In this document: positions 34,918 through 56,975 of the stretch, piece after piece
How the letters are laid out: each line of letters opens with the position of its first letter
How positions within the stretch are numbered: position 1 is the first letter of the stretch
NCBI RefSeq assembly: GCF_008330225.1
Contig: NZ_CP042466.1
Span: 1,436,501 to 1,500,500 of the forward strand
Source: Geobacter sp. FeAm09
GTDB taxonomy: Bacteria; Desulfobacterota; Desulfuromonadia; Geobacterales; Pseudopelobacteraceae
Length of the DNA: 64,000 bases
Reading direction: 5' to 3'
Notes under the pieces: generated by a model
What the model was told of the DNA's origin: nothing
The model's input: only the letters and a program-made list of their open reading frames with translations
Databases searched by the model: none
Program-made: the position numbers and the translations under genes

Positions 34918-35100
34918 GTGCAAAACGTAAAAACTTTTCTCGAATCGGTTAAGATTGAGCTTGGCAAGGTTACCTGGCCAACCCGTAAGGAAACCGTGGC
35001 CACAACCGGCGTTGTGGTCGTCATCATCTTTCTTATCTCGATTTACCTGGGGGCTTGCGATATCGTCCTGGCCAAGCTGATGCGGCTTATACTGGGATAA
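34918..35100 (+). CDS. secE: Preprotein translocase subunit SecE
   Basis: GTG at 34918 with CAGGAG 6-7 bases upstream gives 60 residues; a longer frame from 34894 is not needed. The pattern is that of short SecE: an amphipathic helix FLESVKIELGKVTWPTRKE with the conserved VTWPT, then one membrane helix (TGVVVVIIFLISIYLG). It clamps SecY in the translocon. nusG follows after 10 bases. Confidence 0.95.
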   Translation: MQNVKTFLESVKIELGKVTWPTRKETVATTGVVVVIIFLISIYLGACDIVLAKLMRLILG

Positions 35101-35110
35101 AGGATTTATT

Positions 35111-35638
35111 ATGTCCAAAAAGTGGTATGGGGTTCACACCTATTCAGGATTTGAAAACAAAGTCAGGCTGAACCTGAATGAACGCATAAAGAACGAAGGC
35201 GTGGAGGAGTTTTTCGAAGAGATCCTGATCCCCTCCGAAACCGTCGTCGAGTTGAAAAAGGGTGAAAAGAAAACCTCTTCCCGCAAGTTTTTCCCCGGTT
35301 ACATCCTCGTCAAGATGGAGCTGACCGACGAGACGTGGCACATTGTGAAGGAAACAGCCAAGGTCACCGGCTTTGTGGGCGGCAACACGCCGTTTCCCAT
35401 CAGTGATGAAGAAGTGAACAAGATTTCCCGCCGCATGGAAGAGGGCGCTGAAAAACCGCGGCCGAAGGTGCAGTTCGAAGTCGGCGAGACCGTGAGGGTC
35501 GTCGATGGTCCCTTCCTCAACTTCTCGGGTATTGTGGAAGACGTCAAGCCGGACAAGGGCAAGTTGCGCGTCACGGTCACGATTTTTGGCCGGGCGACGC
35601 CGGTCGAGCTCGAATTCATGCAGGTGGAAAAGAATTAA
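35111..35638 (+). CDS. nusG: Transcription termination/antitermination factor NusG
   Basis: 175 residues. The N-terminal NGN domain ([38 protein letters not shown]) is followed by a C-terminal KOW domain ([24 protein letters not shown]). NusG binds the RNA polymerase clamp and links transcription to Rho or ribosomal S10. The secE-nusG-rplK order is universal in bacteria. Confidence 0.97.
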   Translation: MSKKWYGVHTYSGFENKVRLNLNERIKNEGVEEFFEEILIPSETVVELKKGEKKTSSRKFFPGYILVKMELTDETWHIVKETAKVTGFVGGNTPFPISDEEVNKISRRMEEGAEKPRPKVQFEVGETVRVVDGPFLNFSGIVEDVKPDKGKLRVTVTIFGRATPVELEFMQVEKN

Positions 35639-35695
35639 TTCGCGAACAAGCGTCATAATAGAGAAACGGCATTTGTCACACAAAGGAGCACCATA

Positions 35696-36118
35696 ATGGC
35701 AAAGAAGATCACAGGCTATATCAAGCTGCAAGTACCCGCCGGCAAGGCTAATCCGTCACCTCCCATCGGACCGGCGCTTGGTCAGCACGGCGTCAACATC
35801 ATGGAATTCTGCAAGGCGTTCAACGCCAAGACCCAGGCGGACGAAGGTACCATTACCCCGGTCGTCATCACGGTCTACGCCGACCGTTCCTTCACGTTCA
35901 TCACCAAGACGCCTCCGGTTCCCGTCCTGATCAAGAAGGCGCTGGGCATTGCGAGCGGCTCCGCCGTTCCCAACAAGACCAAGGTCGGCAAACTGACCAA
36001 GGCGCAGGTCGAAGAGATCGCCAAGAAGAAGATGCCGGACCTCAACGCCGCTTCCGTGGAAGCCGCCATGAGAACCGTTGAAGGGACTGCCCGCTCCATG
36101 GGCGTCGATATCGTCTAG
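35696..36118 (+). CDS. rplK: 50S ribosomal protein L11
   Basis: 140 residues with AAAGGAG upstream. The N-terminal domain carries the Pro-rich [22 protein letters not shown], and the C-terminal RNA-binding domain is normal. It forms the GTPase-associated region with 23S rRNA. rplA follows after 43 bases. Confidence 0.98.
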   Translation: MAKKITGYIKLQVPAGKANPSPPIGPALGQHGVNIMEFCKAFNAKTQADEGTITPVVITVYADRSFTFITKTPPVPVLIKKALGIASGSAVPNKTKVGKLTKAQVEEIAKKKMPDLNAASVEAAMRTVEGTARSMGVDIV

Positions 36119-36161
36119 TCACGGGTTTATATATTCAAAAGAACCAGAGAGAGGTTGTATC

Positions 36162-36863
36162 ATGTCGAAGAGCGCGAAAAAGCATACGGCGGCGATGTCT
36201 CAGATAGACAGAACCAAGGTGTATCCCCTTGGGGCCGCCCTTGATGTTGTCAAGCAGACCGCCTATGCCAAATTTGACGAAACCGTCGATGTCGCCGTGA
36301 AGCTGGGCGTTGACCCGCGCCATGCCGATCAGATGGTCCGTGGGGCGGTTGTGCTGCCCAATGGCCTGGGCAAGAACGTGCGTGTCCTGGTGTTTGCCAA
36401 GGGTGAGAAGGAAAAGGAAGCCCTTGACGCCGGTGCAGACTACGTCGGTTCCGACGACCTGGTGGCAAAGATCCAGGGTGGCTGGTTCGAGTTCGATACC
36501 GCCATTGCCACGCCGGACATGATGGGTGTGGTCGGCAAGATCGGCAAGCTGCTCGGTCCCCGCGGTCTGATGCCGAACCCCAAGGTCGGCACCGTCACGT
36601 TCGAGATCGGGAAAGCGGTTAAAGAGTGCAAGGCCGGTAAGGTCGAGTTCCGCGTCGAAAAGGCCGGTATCGTCCACGCCCCGGTAGGGAAGGTGTCCTT
36701 CGACGCCGAGAGCCTCAAGGGCAACGTGCTGGCGCTGGTCGAAGCGCTGGTGAAGGCCAAGCCTTCCGCCGCCAAAGGCACTTATATCAAGAAGATCTCC
36801 CTCTCCTCCACCATGGGGGCCGGGATTAACCTCGATATCAGCGAAGTGACGGCACAGATCTAG
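36162..36863 (+). CDS. rplA: 50S ribosomal protein L1
   Basis: ATG at 36162 gives 233 residues; the frame extends upstream into rplK but without a ribosome site. The signature is [22 protein letters not shown]1 forms the stalk near the ribosomal E site and, in other bacteria, represses its own rplKA mRNA. Confidence 0.98.
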   Translation: MSKSAKKHTAAMSQIDRTKVYPLGAALDVVKQTAYAKFDETVDVAVKLGVDPRHADQMVRGAVVLPNGLGKNVRVLVFAKGEKEKEALDAGADYVGSDDLVAKIQGGWFEFDTAIATPDMMGVVGKIGKLLGPRGLMPNPKVGTVTFEIGKAVKECKAGKVEFRVEKAGIVHAPVGKVSFDAESLKGNVLALVEALVKAKPSAAKGTYIKKISLSSTMGAGINLDISEVTAQI

Positions 36864-36879
36864 TCGTCCCGCTGTAACG

Positions 36880-37020
36880 ATTCTGCAGCCAAAGTCAAAG
36901 ACAGCAGGCGCACGCACAGCTTAATCCGGTGATGCGGCCGGACCTGCCGAGACTTGGGTAACGTAAGGCTCACTCCTTGCGCTTCCTGACTTTGGCCGGG
37001 GCTTTGCCCCAGATACCAAA
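36880..37020 (+). promoter_or_regulatory. Ribosomal protein L10 leader
   Basis: The 174 bases between rplA and rplJ have no gene but are rich in pairing. GCCAAAGTCA (36890s) can pair with TGACTTTGGC (36987-36996), followed by a GGGGC-TTT-GCCCC hairpin (36998-37010). The position and long closing stem fit the known L10 leader, which binds the L10-L12 complex and represses rplJL. A covariance-model search was not possible. Confidence 0.6.
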
Positions 37021-37037
37021 AGAAAGGAGGAAGTCGC

Positions 37038-37562
37038 TTGAACAAGAATAGCAAGCAGGAACTGGTAACCGAGATGCATGAGCGGCTCACACGCGCCAAG
37101 GCGGTCTTTCTGGCCGATTTCCGCGGCATGAGCGTGGGACAGGCCACCAGCCTTCGCAACGAGCTGCGCGGCGCATCCGTCGAGTACAAGGTATTCAAGA
37201 ATACCCTGCTCGACCTGGCCGCCAAGGGCACGGACGCCGAACCGCTCAGCCCGTATCTGGCAGGGCCGACCGCCGTCGCCATCACGTATGACGATCCGGT
37301 CAGCGCCGCCAAGGTGCTCAGCAAATTCGCCAAGGACCCCCAGGGCAAATTCGTCCTGAAGGCCGGCGTTCTTTCCGGCAAACTGCTGGACGTGAAGCAG
37401 ATCCAGGCATTGGCAGACCTGCCCTCGCGTGAGGTCCTCATCGCCAAGATGCTGGGCTCCATGCAGGCGCCCGCCACCAACTTCGTCGGCGTGCTTGCGG
37501 CACTGCCGAGTTCGCTGGTTCGCGCCCTGGACGCCATTCGCGCCCAGAAGGCCGGCAACTAG
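37038..37562 (+). CDS. rplJ: 50S ribosomal protein L10
   Basis: TTG start at 37038, 7 bases after AAAGGAGG; 174 residues. The N-terminal domain ([35 protein letters not shown]) binds 23S rRNA, and the C-terminal helix anchors L7/L12 dimers. Control through the leader just upstream is expected. Confidence 0.97.
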   Translation: MNKNSKQELVTEMHERLTRAKAVFLADFRGMSVGQATSLRNELRGASVEYKVFKNTLLDLAAKGTDAEPLSPYLAGPTAVAITYDDPVSAAKVLSKFAKDPQGKFVLKAGVLSGKLLDVKQIQALADLPSREVLIAKMLGSMQAPATNFVGVLAALPSSLVRALDAIRAQKAGN

Positions 37563-37612
37563 CCACCCAATTGACAACTACGCTACATTAAACCTATCGG
37601 AGGATTATTTAC

Positions 37613-37993
37613 ATGGCTATCACCAAGGAAGAAGTAATCAGCTTTATCGAAAATATGACCGTGCTCGAGCTTTCCGAACTCGTTAAGGAACTCGAAGACA
37701 AATTCGGCGTGTCCGCTGCCGCTCCGGTTGCCGTTGCCGCTGCTGCCGGCCCCGCTGCCTCTGCCGAGCCCGCTGAAGAGAAGACCGAATTCGACGTCAT
37801 TCTCAAGGCTGCCGGCGCCAACAAGATCAATGTCATCAAGGTTGTCCGCGCACTGACCAGCCTCGGCCTGAAAGAAGCCAAGGACCTGGTTGACGGCGCC
37901 CCCGGCACCGTGAAGACCGGCGTTTCCAAGCAGGAAGCCGAAGATGCCAAAAAACAGCTGGTTGAAGCCGGCGCCGAAGTCGAGATCAAATAG
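37613..37993 (+). CDS. rplL: 50S ribosomal protein L7/L12
   Basis: 126 residues. An N-terminal dimerisation domain, an Ala-rich hinge ([18 protein letters not shown]) and the C-terminal domain that recruits translation GTPases ([22 protein letters not shown]) are all present. A hairpin behind it separates it from rpoB. Confidence 0.98.
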   Translation: MAITKEEVISFIENMTVLELSELVKELEDKFGVSAAAPVAVAAAAGPAASAEPAEEKTEFDVILKAAGANKINVIKVVRALTSLGLKEAKDLVDGAPGTVKTGVSKQEAEDAKKQLVEAGAEVEIK

Positions 37994-38017
37994 TACGCCG
38001 TACCTTAATAGAAATGT

Positions 38018-38048
38018 AAGCCAAGGTCGCCTTGAGCGGCCTTGGCTT
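38018..38048 (+). terminator. rplL-rpoB intergenic hairpin (attenuator-like)
   Basis: AAGCCAAGG (38018-38026) and CCTTGGCTT (38040-38048) form a 9-bp perfect stem; additional GCC/GGC pairs are possible in the loop. There is no strong T-run. By analogy with E. coli, a partial terminator here would lower rpoBC relative to rplJL. Confidence 0.6.
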
Positions 38049-38147
38049 GTGCTGTTTCAACAAATCCCCTCCCGTTCTGGTAGTCTGTAAATCCGGCTAG
38101 TTACGCGTTTGCCGGATGCCTTGATGATACTCGCCAAAGGAGAAGCT

Positions 38148-42647
<4,500 letters not shown>

Positions 42648-42716
42648 TTACAGATACCTTCGTAGACAGCCGGCCCGGCGTCGTTACGGAGCTTCAGAAT
42701 AACGGAGGAGAGCAAC

Positions 42717-46931
<4,215 letters not shown>

Positions 46932-46953
46932 GTAGTGGATTATGCTGTGATTT

Positions 46954-46992
46954 GGTGGGGGAGGAGCGTGCCGTGCGCGCGCCTCCCCCACC
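46954..46992 (+). terminator. Strong hairpin after rpoC
   Basis: GGTGGGGGAGG (46954-46964) and CCTCCCCCACC (46982-46992) pair perfectly across a 17-base GC-rich loop. A T-run occurs only at 47018-47025, 26 bases on, so it is a likely but not classic terminator. Confidence 0.65.
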
Positions 46993-47027
46993 GCAGCTAA
47001 TAAAAATGAAGAAATTGTTTTTTTTAA

Positions 47028-47057
47028 TTGACAGGTGCCGTTCGGATGTAGTAAATA
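47028..47057 (+). promoter_or_regulatory. First promoter candidate of the str operon
   Basis: TTGACA (47028-47033) and TAAATA (47052-47057) are 18 bases apart, directly after an AT-rich tract (T8 at 47018-47025) of the kind that acts as an UP element. Confidence 0.5.
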
Positions 47058-47287
47058 TACGGACCATTTGAGTTCGCCTGTGTAACAAGGTTCAGCGCAA
47101 TAGCCATGAATGGAGATGTCGGTAAATTCCGACCCTACACCTATTCCATTCCCTTTCGCTTATTGTCATGTGCGCTGGATCGGTGGCTCGGAACCAAAAC
47201 CATTGTTGTTGTATTGTTTGTCGGCTGCGCAAGTTTTCCGGCTTGTGCGTAGTGTCCTGTTTTTTTGTGGAAGCGGGCACAATTGGG

Positions 47288-47316
47288 TTGACATTTGCGT
47301 TTAAAATTTGTTAGTT
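47288..47316 (+). promoter_or_regulatory. Second, proximal promoter of the str operon
   Basis: A consensus TTGACA (47288-47293), a 17-base spacer and TTAGTT (47311-47316) place the start near 47323, about 65 bases before rpsL. Confidence 0.55.
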
Positions 47317-47387
47317 TCACAATTCGCCTCTCGTGAGGGGTGAATCAGTGTGTCTGGATATTTTTGTGCTGGGAGAATAATGCGACT

Positions 47388-47759
47388 ATGCCAACGATTA
47401 ATCAGTTGATTCGTGAGGGCAGGGAAAAGAAGAAGGACAAATCGACGGCGCCTGCGCTGAAGTGCTGTCCCCAGAAGCGTGGCGTTTGCACGAGGGTTTA
47501 TACGACTACCCCGAAAAAGCCGAACTCGGCTCTTCGTAAGGTTGCCAGGGTGCGTCTGACCAACGGGATTGAGGTTACCTCCTATATTCCGGGTGTCGGT
47601 CACAATCTTCAGGAGCACTCCGTTGTCCTGATTCGTGGCGGCAGGGTCAAGGACCTTCCGGGTGTTCGTTATCACATCGTTCGTGGCACTCTTGACTCGG
47701 TCGGCGTGAAGGACCGCAAGAAGAGCCGCTCCAAGTATGGGGCCAAGCGTCCGAAATAG
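47388..47759 (+). CDS. rpsL: 30S ribosomal protein S12
   Basis: ATG at 47388 gives 123 residues; the upstream frame extension is not coding. Hallmarks are [18 protein letters not shown] and [17 protein letters not shown]. The residues that mutate to streptomycin resistance in other bacteria (Lys in TPKKPNS and Lys in GGRVKDLPG) are wild type. It is the first gene of the str operon. Confidence 0.98.
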   Translation: MPTINQLIREGREKKKDKSTAPALKCCPQKRGVCTRVYTTTPKKPNSALRKVARVRLTNGIEVTSYIPGVGHNLQEHSVVLIRGGRVKDLPGVRYHIVRGTLDSVGVKDRKKSRSKYGAKRPK

Positions 47760-47790
47760 ATATTTGACCTGATTTGCTGAGGGGATAGAT

Positions 47791-48261
47791 ATGCCAAGAA
47801 GAAGAGAAGTACCCAAAAGAATCATTCTGCCGGACCCGAAATACAGCGACAAGGTGGTTGCCAAGCTGATCAATACGTTGATGCTGGCTGGCAAGAAGAG
47901 CGTTGCCGAGTCGATCCTGTACGGTGCGCTCGATCTGGTTGCCCAGCGGAGCAACGAAGAGGCTCTCAAGGTGCTCAAGAAGAGCCTCGACAACATCAAG
48001 CCGATGCTGGAAGTCAAGTCGCGCCGTGTTGGCGGTTCCACCTATCAGGTGCCCATCGAGGTTCGCCCGGATCGCCGCATGTCTCTGGCCATGCGCTGGC
48101 TGATCAAGTACTCGACCGCCCGCAGCGAAAAAAACATGAAGGACAAGCTTGCCGGCGAAATCCTCGACGCCTACAACAACAGGGGCGCCGCCGTCAAGAA
48201 GCGTGAAGACGTTCACAAGATGGCCGAGGCCAACCGCGCTTTCGCCCATTATCGTTGGTAA
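47791..48261 (+). CDS. rpsG: 30S ribosomal protein S7
   Basis: 156 residues. The pattern [19 protein letters not shown], with [20 protein letters not shown] and [12 protein letters not shown] at the C-terminus, is standard for S7, which nucleates the 30S head. fusA follows after 33 bases. Confidence 0.98.
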   Translation: MPRRREVPKRIILPDPKYSDKVVAKLINTLMLAGKKSVAESILYGALDLVAQRSNEEALKVLKKSLDNIKPMLEVKSRRVGGSTYQVPIEVRPDRRMSLAMRWLIKYSTARSEKNMKDKLAGEILDAYNNRGAAVKKREDVHKMAEANRAFAHYRW

Positions 48262-48294
48262 TCATTCAACAGCATCACTTTTTTGGAGGATTTT

Positions 48295-50373
<2,079 letters not shown>

Positions 50374-50397
50374 TCAATTACGTTACCAACATTTCTC

Positions 50398-51606
50398 TGA
50401 GGAGGGCCTGTTATCATGGCGAAGGCTAAATTCGAGCGTAACAAACCGCATGTAAACATCGGGACGATAGGTCACGTTGACCACGGCAAGACCACTTTGA
50501 CGGCAGCGATCACGAAGGTATTGGCCGGTAAGGGTCAGGCCGAATTCAAGGCATTCGACCAGATCGACAACGCTCCTGAAGAGCGTGAGCGCGGTATTAC
50601 GATTGCCACTGCGCACGTTGAATACGAGACGGACAAGCGTCACTACGCCCACGTTGACTGCCCGGGCCATGCCGACTACGTGAAGAACATGATCACTGGT
50701 GCCGCGCAGATGGACGGCGCGATCCTGGTCGTGTCCGCCGCCGACGGCCCCATGCCCCAGACGCGTGAGCACATCCTGCTTGCCCGCCAGGTAGGCGTAC
50801 CCTATATCGTCGTGTTCCTGAACAAGGCCGACATGGTGGACGACGCCGAGCTGCTGGAGCTGGTGGAGTTGGAGATCCGCGAACTGCTGTCCAGCTACGA
50901 CTTCCCGGGCGACGACATTCCCATCATCAAAGGTTCGGCCCTGCAGGCGCTGAACGGCGAGAAGGGCGAACTGGCCGAGCCGGCCATCATTGCCCTGATG
51001 GATGCGGTCGATGCCTACATCCCCGATCCGGAGCGCGCCATCGACAAGCCGTTCCTGATGCCGGTGGAAGACGTGTTCTCCATCTCCGGTCGCGGTACGG
51101 TTGCCACCGGCCGTGTTGAGCGCGGTATCGTCAAGGTTGGCGAAGAGGTCGAGATCGTCGGCATCAAGGCCACGGCCAAGACCACGGTTACGGGCGTGGA
51201 GATGTTCCGCAAGCTGCTGGACGAAGGTCGTGCCGGCGACAACATCGGTGCGCTGCTGCGCGGCGTGAAGCGTGAGGACATCGAGCGCGGCCAGGTGTTG
51301 GCGAAGCCGGGCAGCATCACCCCGCACACCAAGTTCAAGGCCGAAGCGTACGTCCTGACCAAGGAAGAGGGCGGCCGCCATACTCCGTTCTTCAACGGAT
51401 ACCGTCCGCAGTTCTACTTCCGTACCACGGACGTGACGGGCGTTGCCGAACTTCCCGCGGGTATTGAGATGGTCATGCCGGGCGACAACGTTGCCATGAC
51501 CGTGAAACTGATCACCCCGATCGCCATGGACGAAGGTTTGCGTTTCGCCATCCGTGAAGGTGGCCGTACCGTTGGCGCCGGCGTCGTCAGCTCGATCATC
51601 GAATAA
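50398..51606 (+). repeat. Copy 2 of the 1.2-kb tuf repeat
   Basis: Direct repeat of 33312-34520, from the ribosome site region to the stop codon, with two synonymous differences noticed (51372 and 51399). Sequences outside the block are unrelated, so the copies appear to be homogenised by gene conversion. Confidence 0.9.
50416..51606 (+). CDS. tuf: Elongation factor Tu, copy 2
   Basis: 396 residues, identical in protein sequence to copy 1 at 33330-34520. It keeps its place as the last gene of the str operon (rpsL-rpsG-fusA-tuf) and leads, after 18 bases, into rpsJ of the S10 operon. This suggests read-through between the operons. Confidence 0.98.
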   Translation: MAKAKFERNKPHVNIGTIGHVDHGKTTLTAAITKVLAGKGQAEFKAFDQIDNAPEERERGITIATAHVEYETDKRHYAHVDCPGHADYVKNMITGAAQMDGAILVVSAADGPMPQTREHILLARQVGVPYIVVFLNKADMVDDAELLELVELEIRELLSSYDFPGDDIPIIKGSALQALNGEKGELAEPAIIALMDAVDAYIPDPERAIDKPFLMPVEDVFSISGRGTVATGRVERGIVKVGEEVEIVGIKATAKTTVTGVEMFRKLLDEGRAGDNIGALLRGVKREDIERGQVLAKPGSITPHTKFKAEAYVLTKEEGGRHTPFFNGYRPQFYFRTTDVTGVAELPAGIEMVMPGDNVAMTVKLITPIAMDEGLRFAIREGGRTVGAGVVSSIIE

Positions 51607-51624
51607 AACGTTACGAGGATATCA

Positions 51625-51933
51625 ATGCAGAGCCAGAAGATCAGAATCCGCCTTAAGGCATATGACCACAAGTTGCTGGACGTTTCGGTAGGCGAAATCG
51701 TTGAAACGGCGAAAAGGACCGGAGCCCGCGTGGCCGGACCGATCCCGCTGCCGACGACCATCAATAAGTACTGCGTTCTCCGTGGACCGCACGTTGATAA
51801 AAAGTCCCGGGATCAGTTTGAAATTCGGACCCACAAACGTCTGATCGACATTCTCGATCCTACGCAGCAGACCGTGGATGCCCTGATGAAACTGGACCTG
51901 TCCGCCGGTGTGGACGTTGAAATCAAACTGTAA
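51625..51933 (+). CDS. rpsJ: 30S ribosomal protein S10
   Basis: 102 residues with GAGG upstream. [15 protein letters not shown] and [26 protein letters not shown] are typical. S10 is also NusE, a partner of NusB and NusG. It is the first gene of the S10 operon; the space before it is too short for an S10 leader of the E. coli type. Confidence 0.98.
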   Translation: MQSQKIRIRLKAYDHKLLDVSVGEIVETAKRTGARVAGPIPLPTTINKYCVLRGPHVDKKSRDQFEIRTHKRLIDILDPTQQTVDALMKLDLSAGVDVEIKL

Positions 51934-51961
51934 CGGATAATACGACTGAATAGGAATGGCT

Positions 51962-52591
51962 ATGAAGAAAGGTATCATCGCAAAAAAACTGGGCATGACC
52001 CAGATATTCCTGGAAGACGGCACCAAGGTTCCGGTTACGGTTGTTCAGGCTGGCCCCTGCGTCGTCGTTCAGAAAAAAACCACCGATAGCGATGGTTATA
52101 CGGCGGTTCAGATTGGTTTCGAGCAGGTGAGCGCCGCCAACACCACGAAGCCCCTCCTGGGGCATTGCACGAAAGCCGGCCAGGGCGTCTTCAGGTACCT
52201 GCGCGAGTTCAAACTCGAGAACGCCGCCGAGCTGAATGTTGGCGATACCCTTACCCTCGATCAGTTTCAGCCCGGCGATTATGTGGATGTTACCGGGACC
52301 AGCATCGGCAAAGGTTTCCAGGGCGTCATCAAGCGCTGGAACTTCAAGGGTGGTCGTGCTTCCCACGGTTCGCGCTTCCACAGGGCGCCCGGTTCCATCG
52401 GCGCTTCCGCCACCCCTTCCCATGTCTTCAAGAACAAGAAGATGCCGGGGCAGTTGGGCAACGAACGTGTAACCGTGCAGAGACTCCAGGTCGTACGTGT
52501 GGTTTCTGCCGATAACCTGCTGTTGATCAAGGGGGCGATCCCTGGCCATGCCAACAATATCGTCCTCATCAAACAGAGTGTCAAAGCTTAG
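51962..52591 (+). CDS. rplC: 50S ribosomal protein L3
   Basis: The ATG at 51962 is 6 bases after AGGA and is preferred over the ATG at 51956, which abuts it; 209 residues. [13 protein letters not shown] and [21 protein letters not shown] are typical. It lies near the peptidyl transferase centre and is needed early in 50S assembly. Confidence 0.97.
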   Translation: MKKGIIAKKLGMTQIFLEDGTKVPVTVVQAGPCVVVQKKTTDSDGYTAVQIGFEQVSAANTTKPLLGHCTKAGQGVFRYLREFKLENAAELNVGDTLTLDQFQPGDYVDVTGTSIGKGFQGVIKRWNFKGGRASHGSRFHRAPGSIGASATPSHVFKNKKMPGQLGNERVTVQRLQVVRVVSADNLLLIKGAIPGHANNIVLIKQSVKA

Positions 52592-52612
52592 TAATCAATC
52601 GGGAGTAACAGT

Positions 52613-53236
52613 ATGCCTTCGATAGCGGTTTATAACATGAACAAACAGCAGGTGGGCGAGGTGCAGTTGCCGGACGCAGTCTTCGGCACCGAGGTGAAGG
52701 AGTATCTCATTCACCAGGCACTCCGTATCCAGCTTGCCAACAGACGAGCCGGGACCGTGGCGGTAAAGAACCGCGCGGCCGTTTCCGGCGGCGGCAAGAA
52801 GCCTTTCAAACAGAAAGGCACCGGCAATGCCCGTCAGGGCTGCAGCCGGGCCCCTCAGTATCCGGGTGGTGGCGTTGCCTTCGGTCCGCAGCCCAAGACC
52901 TATAACCTGAGCATGAACAAGAAAGCCCGTGCCGCCGCACTCTGTTCGCTCCTTTCGTTCCAGTACAAGAGCGAAAGCATCACGGTGCTCGACAAGCTCG
53001 ATTTCGACAAGATCTCAACCAAGGATTTTGCCGGCTTCATGCAGCGGTTCGAACTTGAGAAGTCCCTGATCGTCACCGATAGCCCAAGCAATAATCTCTA
53101 CCTTTCTGCGCGGAACGTACCGCATGTCAAGCTTTTGAAAGTGAGCGCCCTTAACGTTCACGACATGCTGAAGTACAAGAACATCATCTTCACGCAGGAT
53201 GCGGTTCAGACCGTTGAAGGAGCGTTGCAGAAATGA
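52613..53236 (+). CDS. rplD: 50S ribosomal protein L4
   Basis: 207 residues. The rRNA-binding loop with [20 protein letters not shown] is present. It binds 23S rRNA near the exit tunnel. It overlaps rplW by 4 bases (ATGA). Confidence 0.98.
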   Translation: MPSIAVYNMNKQQVGEVQLPDAVFGTEVKEYLIHQALRIQLANRRAGTVAVKNRAAVSGGGKKPFKQKGTGNARQGCSRAPQYPGGGVAFGPQPKTYNLSMNKKARAAALCSLLSFQYKSESITVLDKLDFDKISTKDFAGFMQRFELEKSLIVTDSPSNNLYLSARNVPHVKLLKVSALNVHDMLKYKNIIFTQDAVQTVEGALQK

Positions 53237-53517
53237 ACATTTACTCCATTATTAAAAAGCCTCACGTCACGGAGAAGACCTCGCTTGGCAGCGATACCTC
53301 CAATACGGTTTCCATCGTCGTTGACAGGGATGCCAACAAGATTGAGATCAAACAGGCTGTCGAAACGCTCTTCAAGGTCAAGGTCGACGATGTCCGCACC
53401 GTCAACGTGGCCGGCAAGGTCAAGCGCGTCGGCAAGAATTTCGGCAAGCGTTCCAACTGGAAAAAGGCCTATGTGACCCTCCAGAAGGGTCAGTCCATAG
53501 ATTTTTTTGAGGTTTAA
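53233..53517 (+). CDS. rplW: 50S ribosomal protein L23
   Basis: 94 residues. [12 protein letters not shown] and [20 protein letters not shown] identify it. L23 forms the docking site for SRP and trigger factor at the tunnel exit. Start overlaps the rplD stop. Confidence 0.98.
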   Translation: MNIYSIIKKPHVTEKTSLGSDTSNTVSIVVDRDANKIEIKQAVETLFKVKVDDVRTVNVAGKVKRVGKNFGKRSNWKKAYVTLQKGQSIDFFEV

Positions 53518-53539
53518 TTACTAGTATTCGGGGTTCACA

Positions 53540-54364
<825 letters not shown>

Positions 54365-54386
54365 TACGTTGAGAGGCTGATACATC

Positions 54387-54665
54387 ATGGCACGTTCAAT
54401 AAAAAAAGGACCTTTCGTAGATGGGCACCTGATCAAAAAGGTGCAGACAGAAGGGCCCAACTCGAAAAAAATCATCAAGACATGGTCGCGTCGCTCAACC
54501 ATTACGCCTGATTTTATCGGCCTCAGTCTTGCCGTCCACAATGGCCGCAAGTTCATTCCGGTCTTCGTGACCGAGAATATGGTCGGCCATAAGCTGGGTG
54601 AGTTTGCACCTACGAGAACGTTTCACGGCCATGCCGCCGACAAGAAGAGTAAAGTCAAGAAGTAA
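54387..54665 (+). CDS. rpsS: 30S ribosomal protein S19
   Basis: 92 residues: [19 protein letters not shown], then the typical [13 protein letters not shown] and [15 protein letters not shown]. It sits in the 30S head with S13. Confidence 0.98.
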   Translation: MARSIKKGPFVDGHLIKKVQTEGPNSKKIIKTWSRRSTITPDFIGLSLAVHNGRKFIPVFVTENMVGHKLGEFAPTRTFHGHAADKKSKVKK

Positions 54666-54680
54666 TCAGGGGAGTTTGAA

Positions 54681-55016
54681 ATGGAATCCAGCGCAAAATT
54701 GACACTTGCACGACTTTCGCCTCGTAAGACTCGCCTGGTGGTGGATCTTGTCAGGGGCAAGGCAATACAGGATGCACTCAATACGTTGCGTTTTCTTCCG
54801 CAACCTTCAGCCAAGCTTATTTCCAAGCTGCTGACGTCTGCGGTTGCCAATGCAGAGCAGAAGGGTGTCTCCGACGTTGATAAGTTGTTTGTGAAGACCA
54901 TATACGTCGATGGCGGCTCCGTGTTGAAGCGTTTTACGCCGCGCGCCATGGGGCGTGCCAGCAAGATTCGCAAACCGACCAGCCACATAGCGGTTACTCT
55001 TTCCGATACGAAATAG
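54681..55016 (+). CDS. rplV: 50S ribosomal protein L22
   Basis: 111 residues. [19 protein letters not shown] is typical, and the C-terminal beta-hairpin loop that lines the exit tunnel is of normal length ([20 protein letters not shown]). Confidence 0.98.
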   Translation: MESSAKLTLARLSPRKTRLVVDLVRGKAIQDALNTLRFLPQPSAKLISKLLTSAVANAEQKGVSDVDKLFVKTIYVDGGSVLKRFTPRAMGRASKIRKPTSHIAVTLSDTK

Positions 55017-55035
55017 TTTTTCCTGGAGGTGTAGT

Positions 55036-55668
55036 TTGGGACAAAAAGTTAATCCGATAGGTTTCAGGCTTGGTGTCGTTAAAACATGGGACTCCAAGTG
55101 GTATGCGGAAGCTGACTATGCAAAGCATCTGCATGAAGACCTGGCAATTCGGAAATTTCTGAAAAAGCGCCTGTACAATTCCGGCGTTTCCAAGATTGAA
55201 ATCGAACGTGCGGCCAACAAGACCAAGATCAACATCCACACCGCACGGCCGGGCCTGATCATCGGCAAGAAGGGCTCCGAGGTCGAGACGATCAAGAAGG
55301 ATCTGGCCAAGCTGACTTCCAAGGAAGTGTTCATCAATATCCACGAAGTCCGCAAGCCTGAACTGGATGCCCAACTGGTGGCCGAGAACGTGGCCCTCCA
55401 GCTTGAGCGTCGGATCGCCTTCCGCCGCGCCATGAAGAAGAGTGTGACGTCCGCACTCAAATTCGGGGCCAAAGGAATCAGGATCACCTGTTCCGGGCGA
55501 CTCGGCGGCGCTGAAATGTCCCGCACCGAATGGTATCGTGAAGGCCGCGTTCCCCTGCATACTCTGCGTGCAGATATCGATTACGGGTTCGCAGAAGCCA
55601 AGACGACCTACGGCATCATTGGAATCAAAGTTCTGATCTTTAAGGGTGAAATCCTCCCCGGTCAGTAA
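55036..55668 (+). CDS. rpsC: 30S ribosomal protein S3
   Basis: TTG start at 55036 after TGGAGG (6-base gap); 210 residues. It has [12 protein letters not shown], a KH domain ([20 protein letters not shown]) and [21 protein letters not shown]3 helps form the mRNA entry site. Confidence 0.98.
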   Translation: MGQKVNPIGFRLGVVKTWDSKWYAEADYAKHLHEDLAIRKFLKKRLYNSGVSKIEIERAANKTKINIHTARPGLIIGKKGSEVETIKKDLAKLTSKEVFINIHEVRKPELDAQLVAENVALQLERRIAFRRAMKKSVTSALKFGAKGIRITCSGRLGGAEMSRTEWYREGRVPLHTLRADIDYGFAEAKTTYGIIGIKVLIFKGEILPGQ

Positions 55669-55701
55669 CATCCTTATTTTGCGCTACAGGAGTATGCATC
55701 A

Positions 55702-56124
55702 ATGTTAATGCCTAAAAGGGTAAAACATAGAAAACAGATGAAGGGCCGTATGACCGGCAAGCCGTGTCGCGGTATCGAACTCTCCTTCGGCGAGTTCGGC
55801 CTGCAGGCAACCGAATGCGGTTGGGTGGACTCCCGTCAGATTGAGGCAGCCCGTATCGCCATGACCCGCTACGTCAAAAGGGGTGGCAAGATCTGGATCC
55901 GCGTGTTTCCGGACAAGCCGTTGACCGCGAAGCCCGCCGAGACCAGGATGGGCAAGGGTAAAGGTTCGCCCGATTCCTGGGTATGTGTTGTCAAGCCGGG
56001 AACCGTTCTTTATGAAATGGAAGGTGTCAGCGAGGAGATTGCCCGCGAGGCGCTTCGACTTGCCGCTCATAAACTGCCCGTTTCCACCAAGTTCATAACC
56101 AGGGGAGGCGACCATGAAGCCTAA
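55702..56124 (+). CDS. rplP: 50S ribosomal protein L16
   Basis: 140 residues; [20 protein letters not shown] is the usual N-terminus, so ATG 55702 is chosen. [21 protein letters not shown] follows. It overlaps rpmC by 11 bases. Confidence 0.98.
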   Translation: MLMPKRVKHRKQMKGRMTGKPCRGIELSFGEFGLQATECGWVDSRQIEAARIAMTRYVKRGGKIWIRVFPDKPLTAKPAETRMGKGKGSPDSWVCVVKPGTVLYEMEGVSEEIAREALRLAAHKLPVSTKFITRGGDHEA

Positions 56125-56302
56125 TGAGTTGCGCAATCTGTCGGCCGACGAGCTGTCGAAGAAGCAGGGTGAACTCACCCAGGAACTGTTCAACCTCACG
56201 TTCCAGCTGCACACCGGCAGGCTCGAAAATACCGCCAAGCTGAAGACTATCCGCAAAGATATTGCCCGGATCAGCACTATTATTACCGAGAGCAAGGCAT
56301 AG
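56114..56302 (+). CDS. rpmC: 50S ribosomal protein L29
   Basis: 62 residues, all-helical ([37 protein letters not shown]). Start lies inside the end of rplP. Confidence 0.98.
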   Translation: MKPNELRNLSADELSKKQGELTQELFNLTFQLHTGRLENTAKLKTIRKDIARISTIITESKA

Positions 56303-56312
56303 GGAGCAACTG

Positions 56313-56570
56313 ATGAGTGAACGTGGCCACAGAAAAACACAGTTGGGTGTCGTGGTGAGCGACAAGATGGAGAAAACGGTTGTCGTCAAGGTTGACCGTC
56401 TTGTAAAGCACCAACTTTATAACAAATATATCAAGCGCAGCGTGAAGTACAAAGTCCATGACGAGCAGAACGTCTGCAAGGTCGGCGACCGCGTTCAGAT
56501 CATCGAATGCCGCCCCTTGAGCAAGGACAAGCGCTGGAGCCTGAAGCAGATCATCGAAAGCATCTCTTAG
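56313..56570 (+). CDS. rpsQ: 30S ribosomal protein S17
   Basis: ATG at 56313 gives 85 residues; the upstream frame extension overlaps rpmC and is not coding. [20 protein letters not shown] is the S17 signature. Confidence 0.97.
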   Translation: MSERGHRKTQLGVVVSDKMEKTVVVKVDRLVKHQLYNKYIKRSVKYKVHDEQNVCKVGDRVQIIECRPLSKDKRWSLKQIIESIS

Positions 56571-56587
56571 GACAGGGGTACCGAGTA

Positions 56588-56956
56588 ATGATACAGATGC
56601 AATCAATACTGGATGTAGCCGATAATTCAGGTGCCAAGAAGCTCTTTTGCATTAAGGTGCTTGGCGGCTCGAAACGTAAATATGCCGGGGTAGGCGACAT
56701 CATTGTGGCCTCCGTCCGCGAGGCTCTGCCTAACTCGAAGGTGAAAAAGGGCGATGTGGTCAAGGCGGTTATCGTCAGGACCGCAAAAGCGCTTGGCCGC
56801 CCCGATGGTTCATATATTCGTTTCGACGATAATTCCGGCGTCGTCATCAATAACCAGAAAGAGCCTGTGGGAACGCGTATCTTCGGCCCTGTTGCCAGGG
56901 AGCTGCGCGCAAAGAAATTCATGAAGATCATTTCCCTCGCACCGGAAGTACTTTAA
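56588..56956 (+). CDS. rplN: 50S ribosomal protein L14
   Basis: ATG at 56588 gives the standard 122 residues ([18 protein letters not shown]). It lies at the head of the spc-type gene block and contacts 16S rRNA in bridge B8. Confidence 0.98.
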   Translation: MIQMQSILDVADNSGAKKLFCIKVLGGSKRKYAGVGDIIVASVREALPNSKVKKGDVVKAVIVRTAKALGRPDGSYIRFDDNSGVVINNQKEPVGTRIFGPVARELRAKKFMKIISLAPEVL

Positions 56957-56975
56957 TCTGAATCGGAGAACGTAG

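Larger units (their letters stand above)
46993..47387 (+). other. 395-base leader/intergenic region before rpsL
   Basis: No credible protein gene is seen; small open frames here lack ribosome sites. It is clearly poorer in GC than its surroundings and contains two promoter candidates (47028 and 47288). A transcript from the first would have a leader of about 325 bases, which could hold a regulatory RNA. Confidence 0.5.

Noticed and set aside
36135-36917. A 260-residue minus-strand frame opposite rplA
   Set aside because: Shadow of L1; no ribosome site.
47110-47304. A 64-residue frame in the region before rpsL
   Set aside because: No ribosome site and no recognisable sequence; composition looks non-coding.
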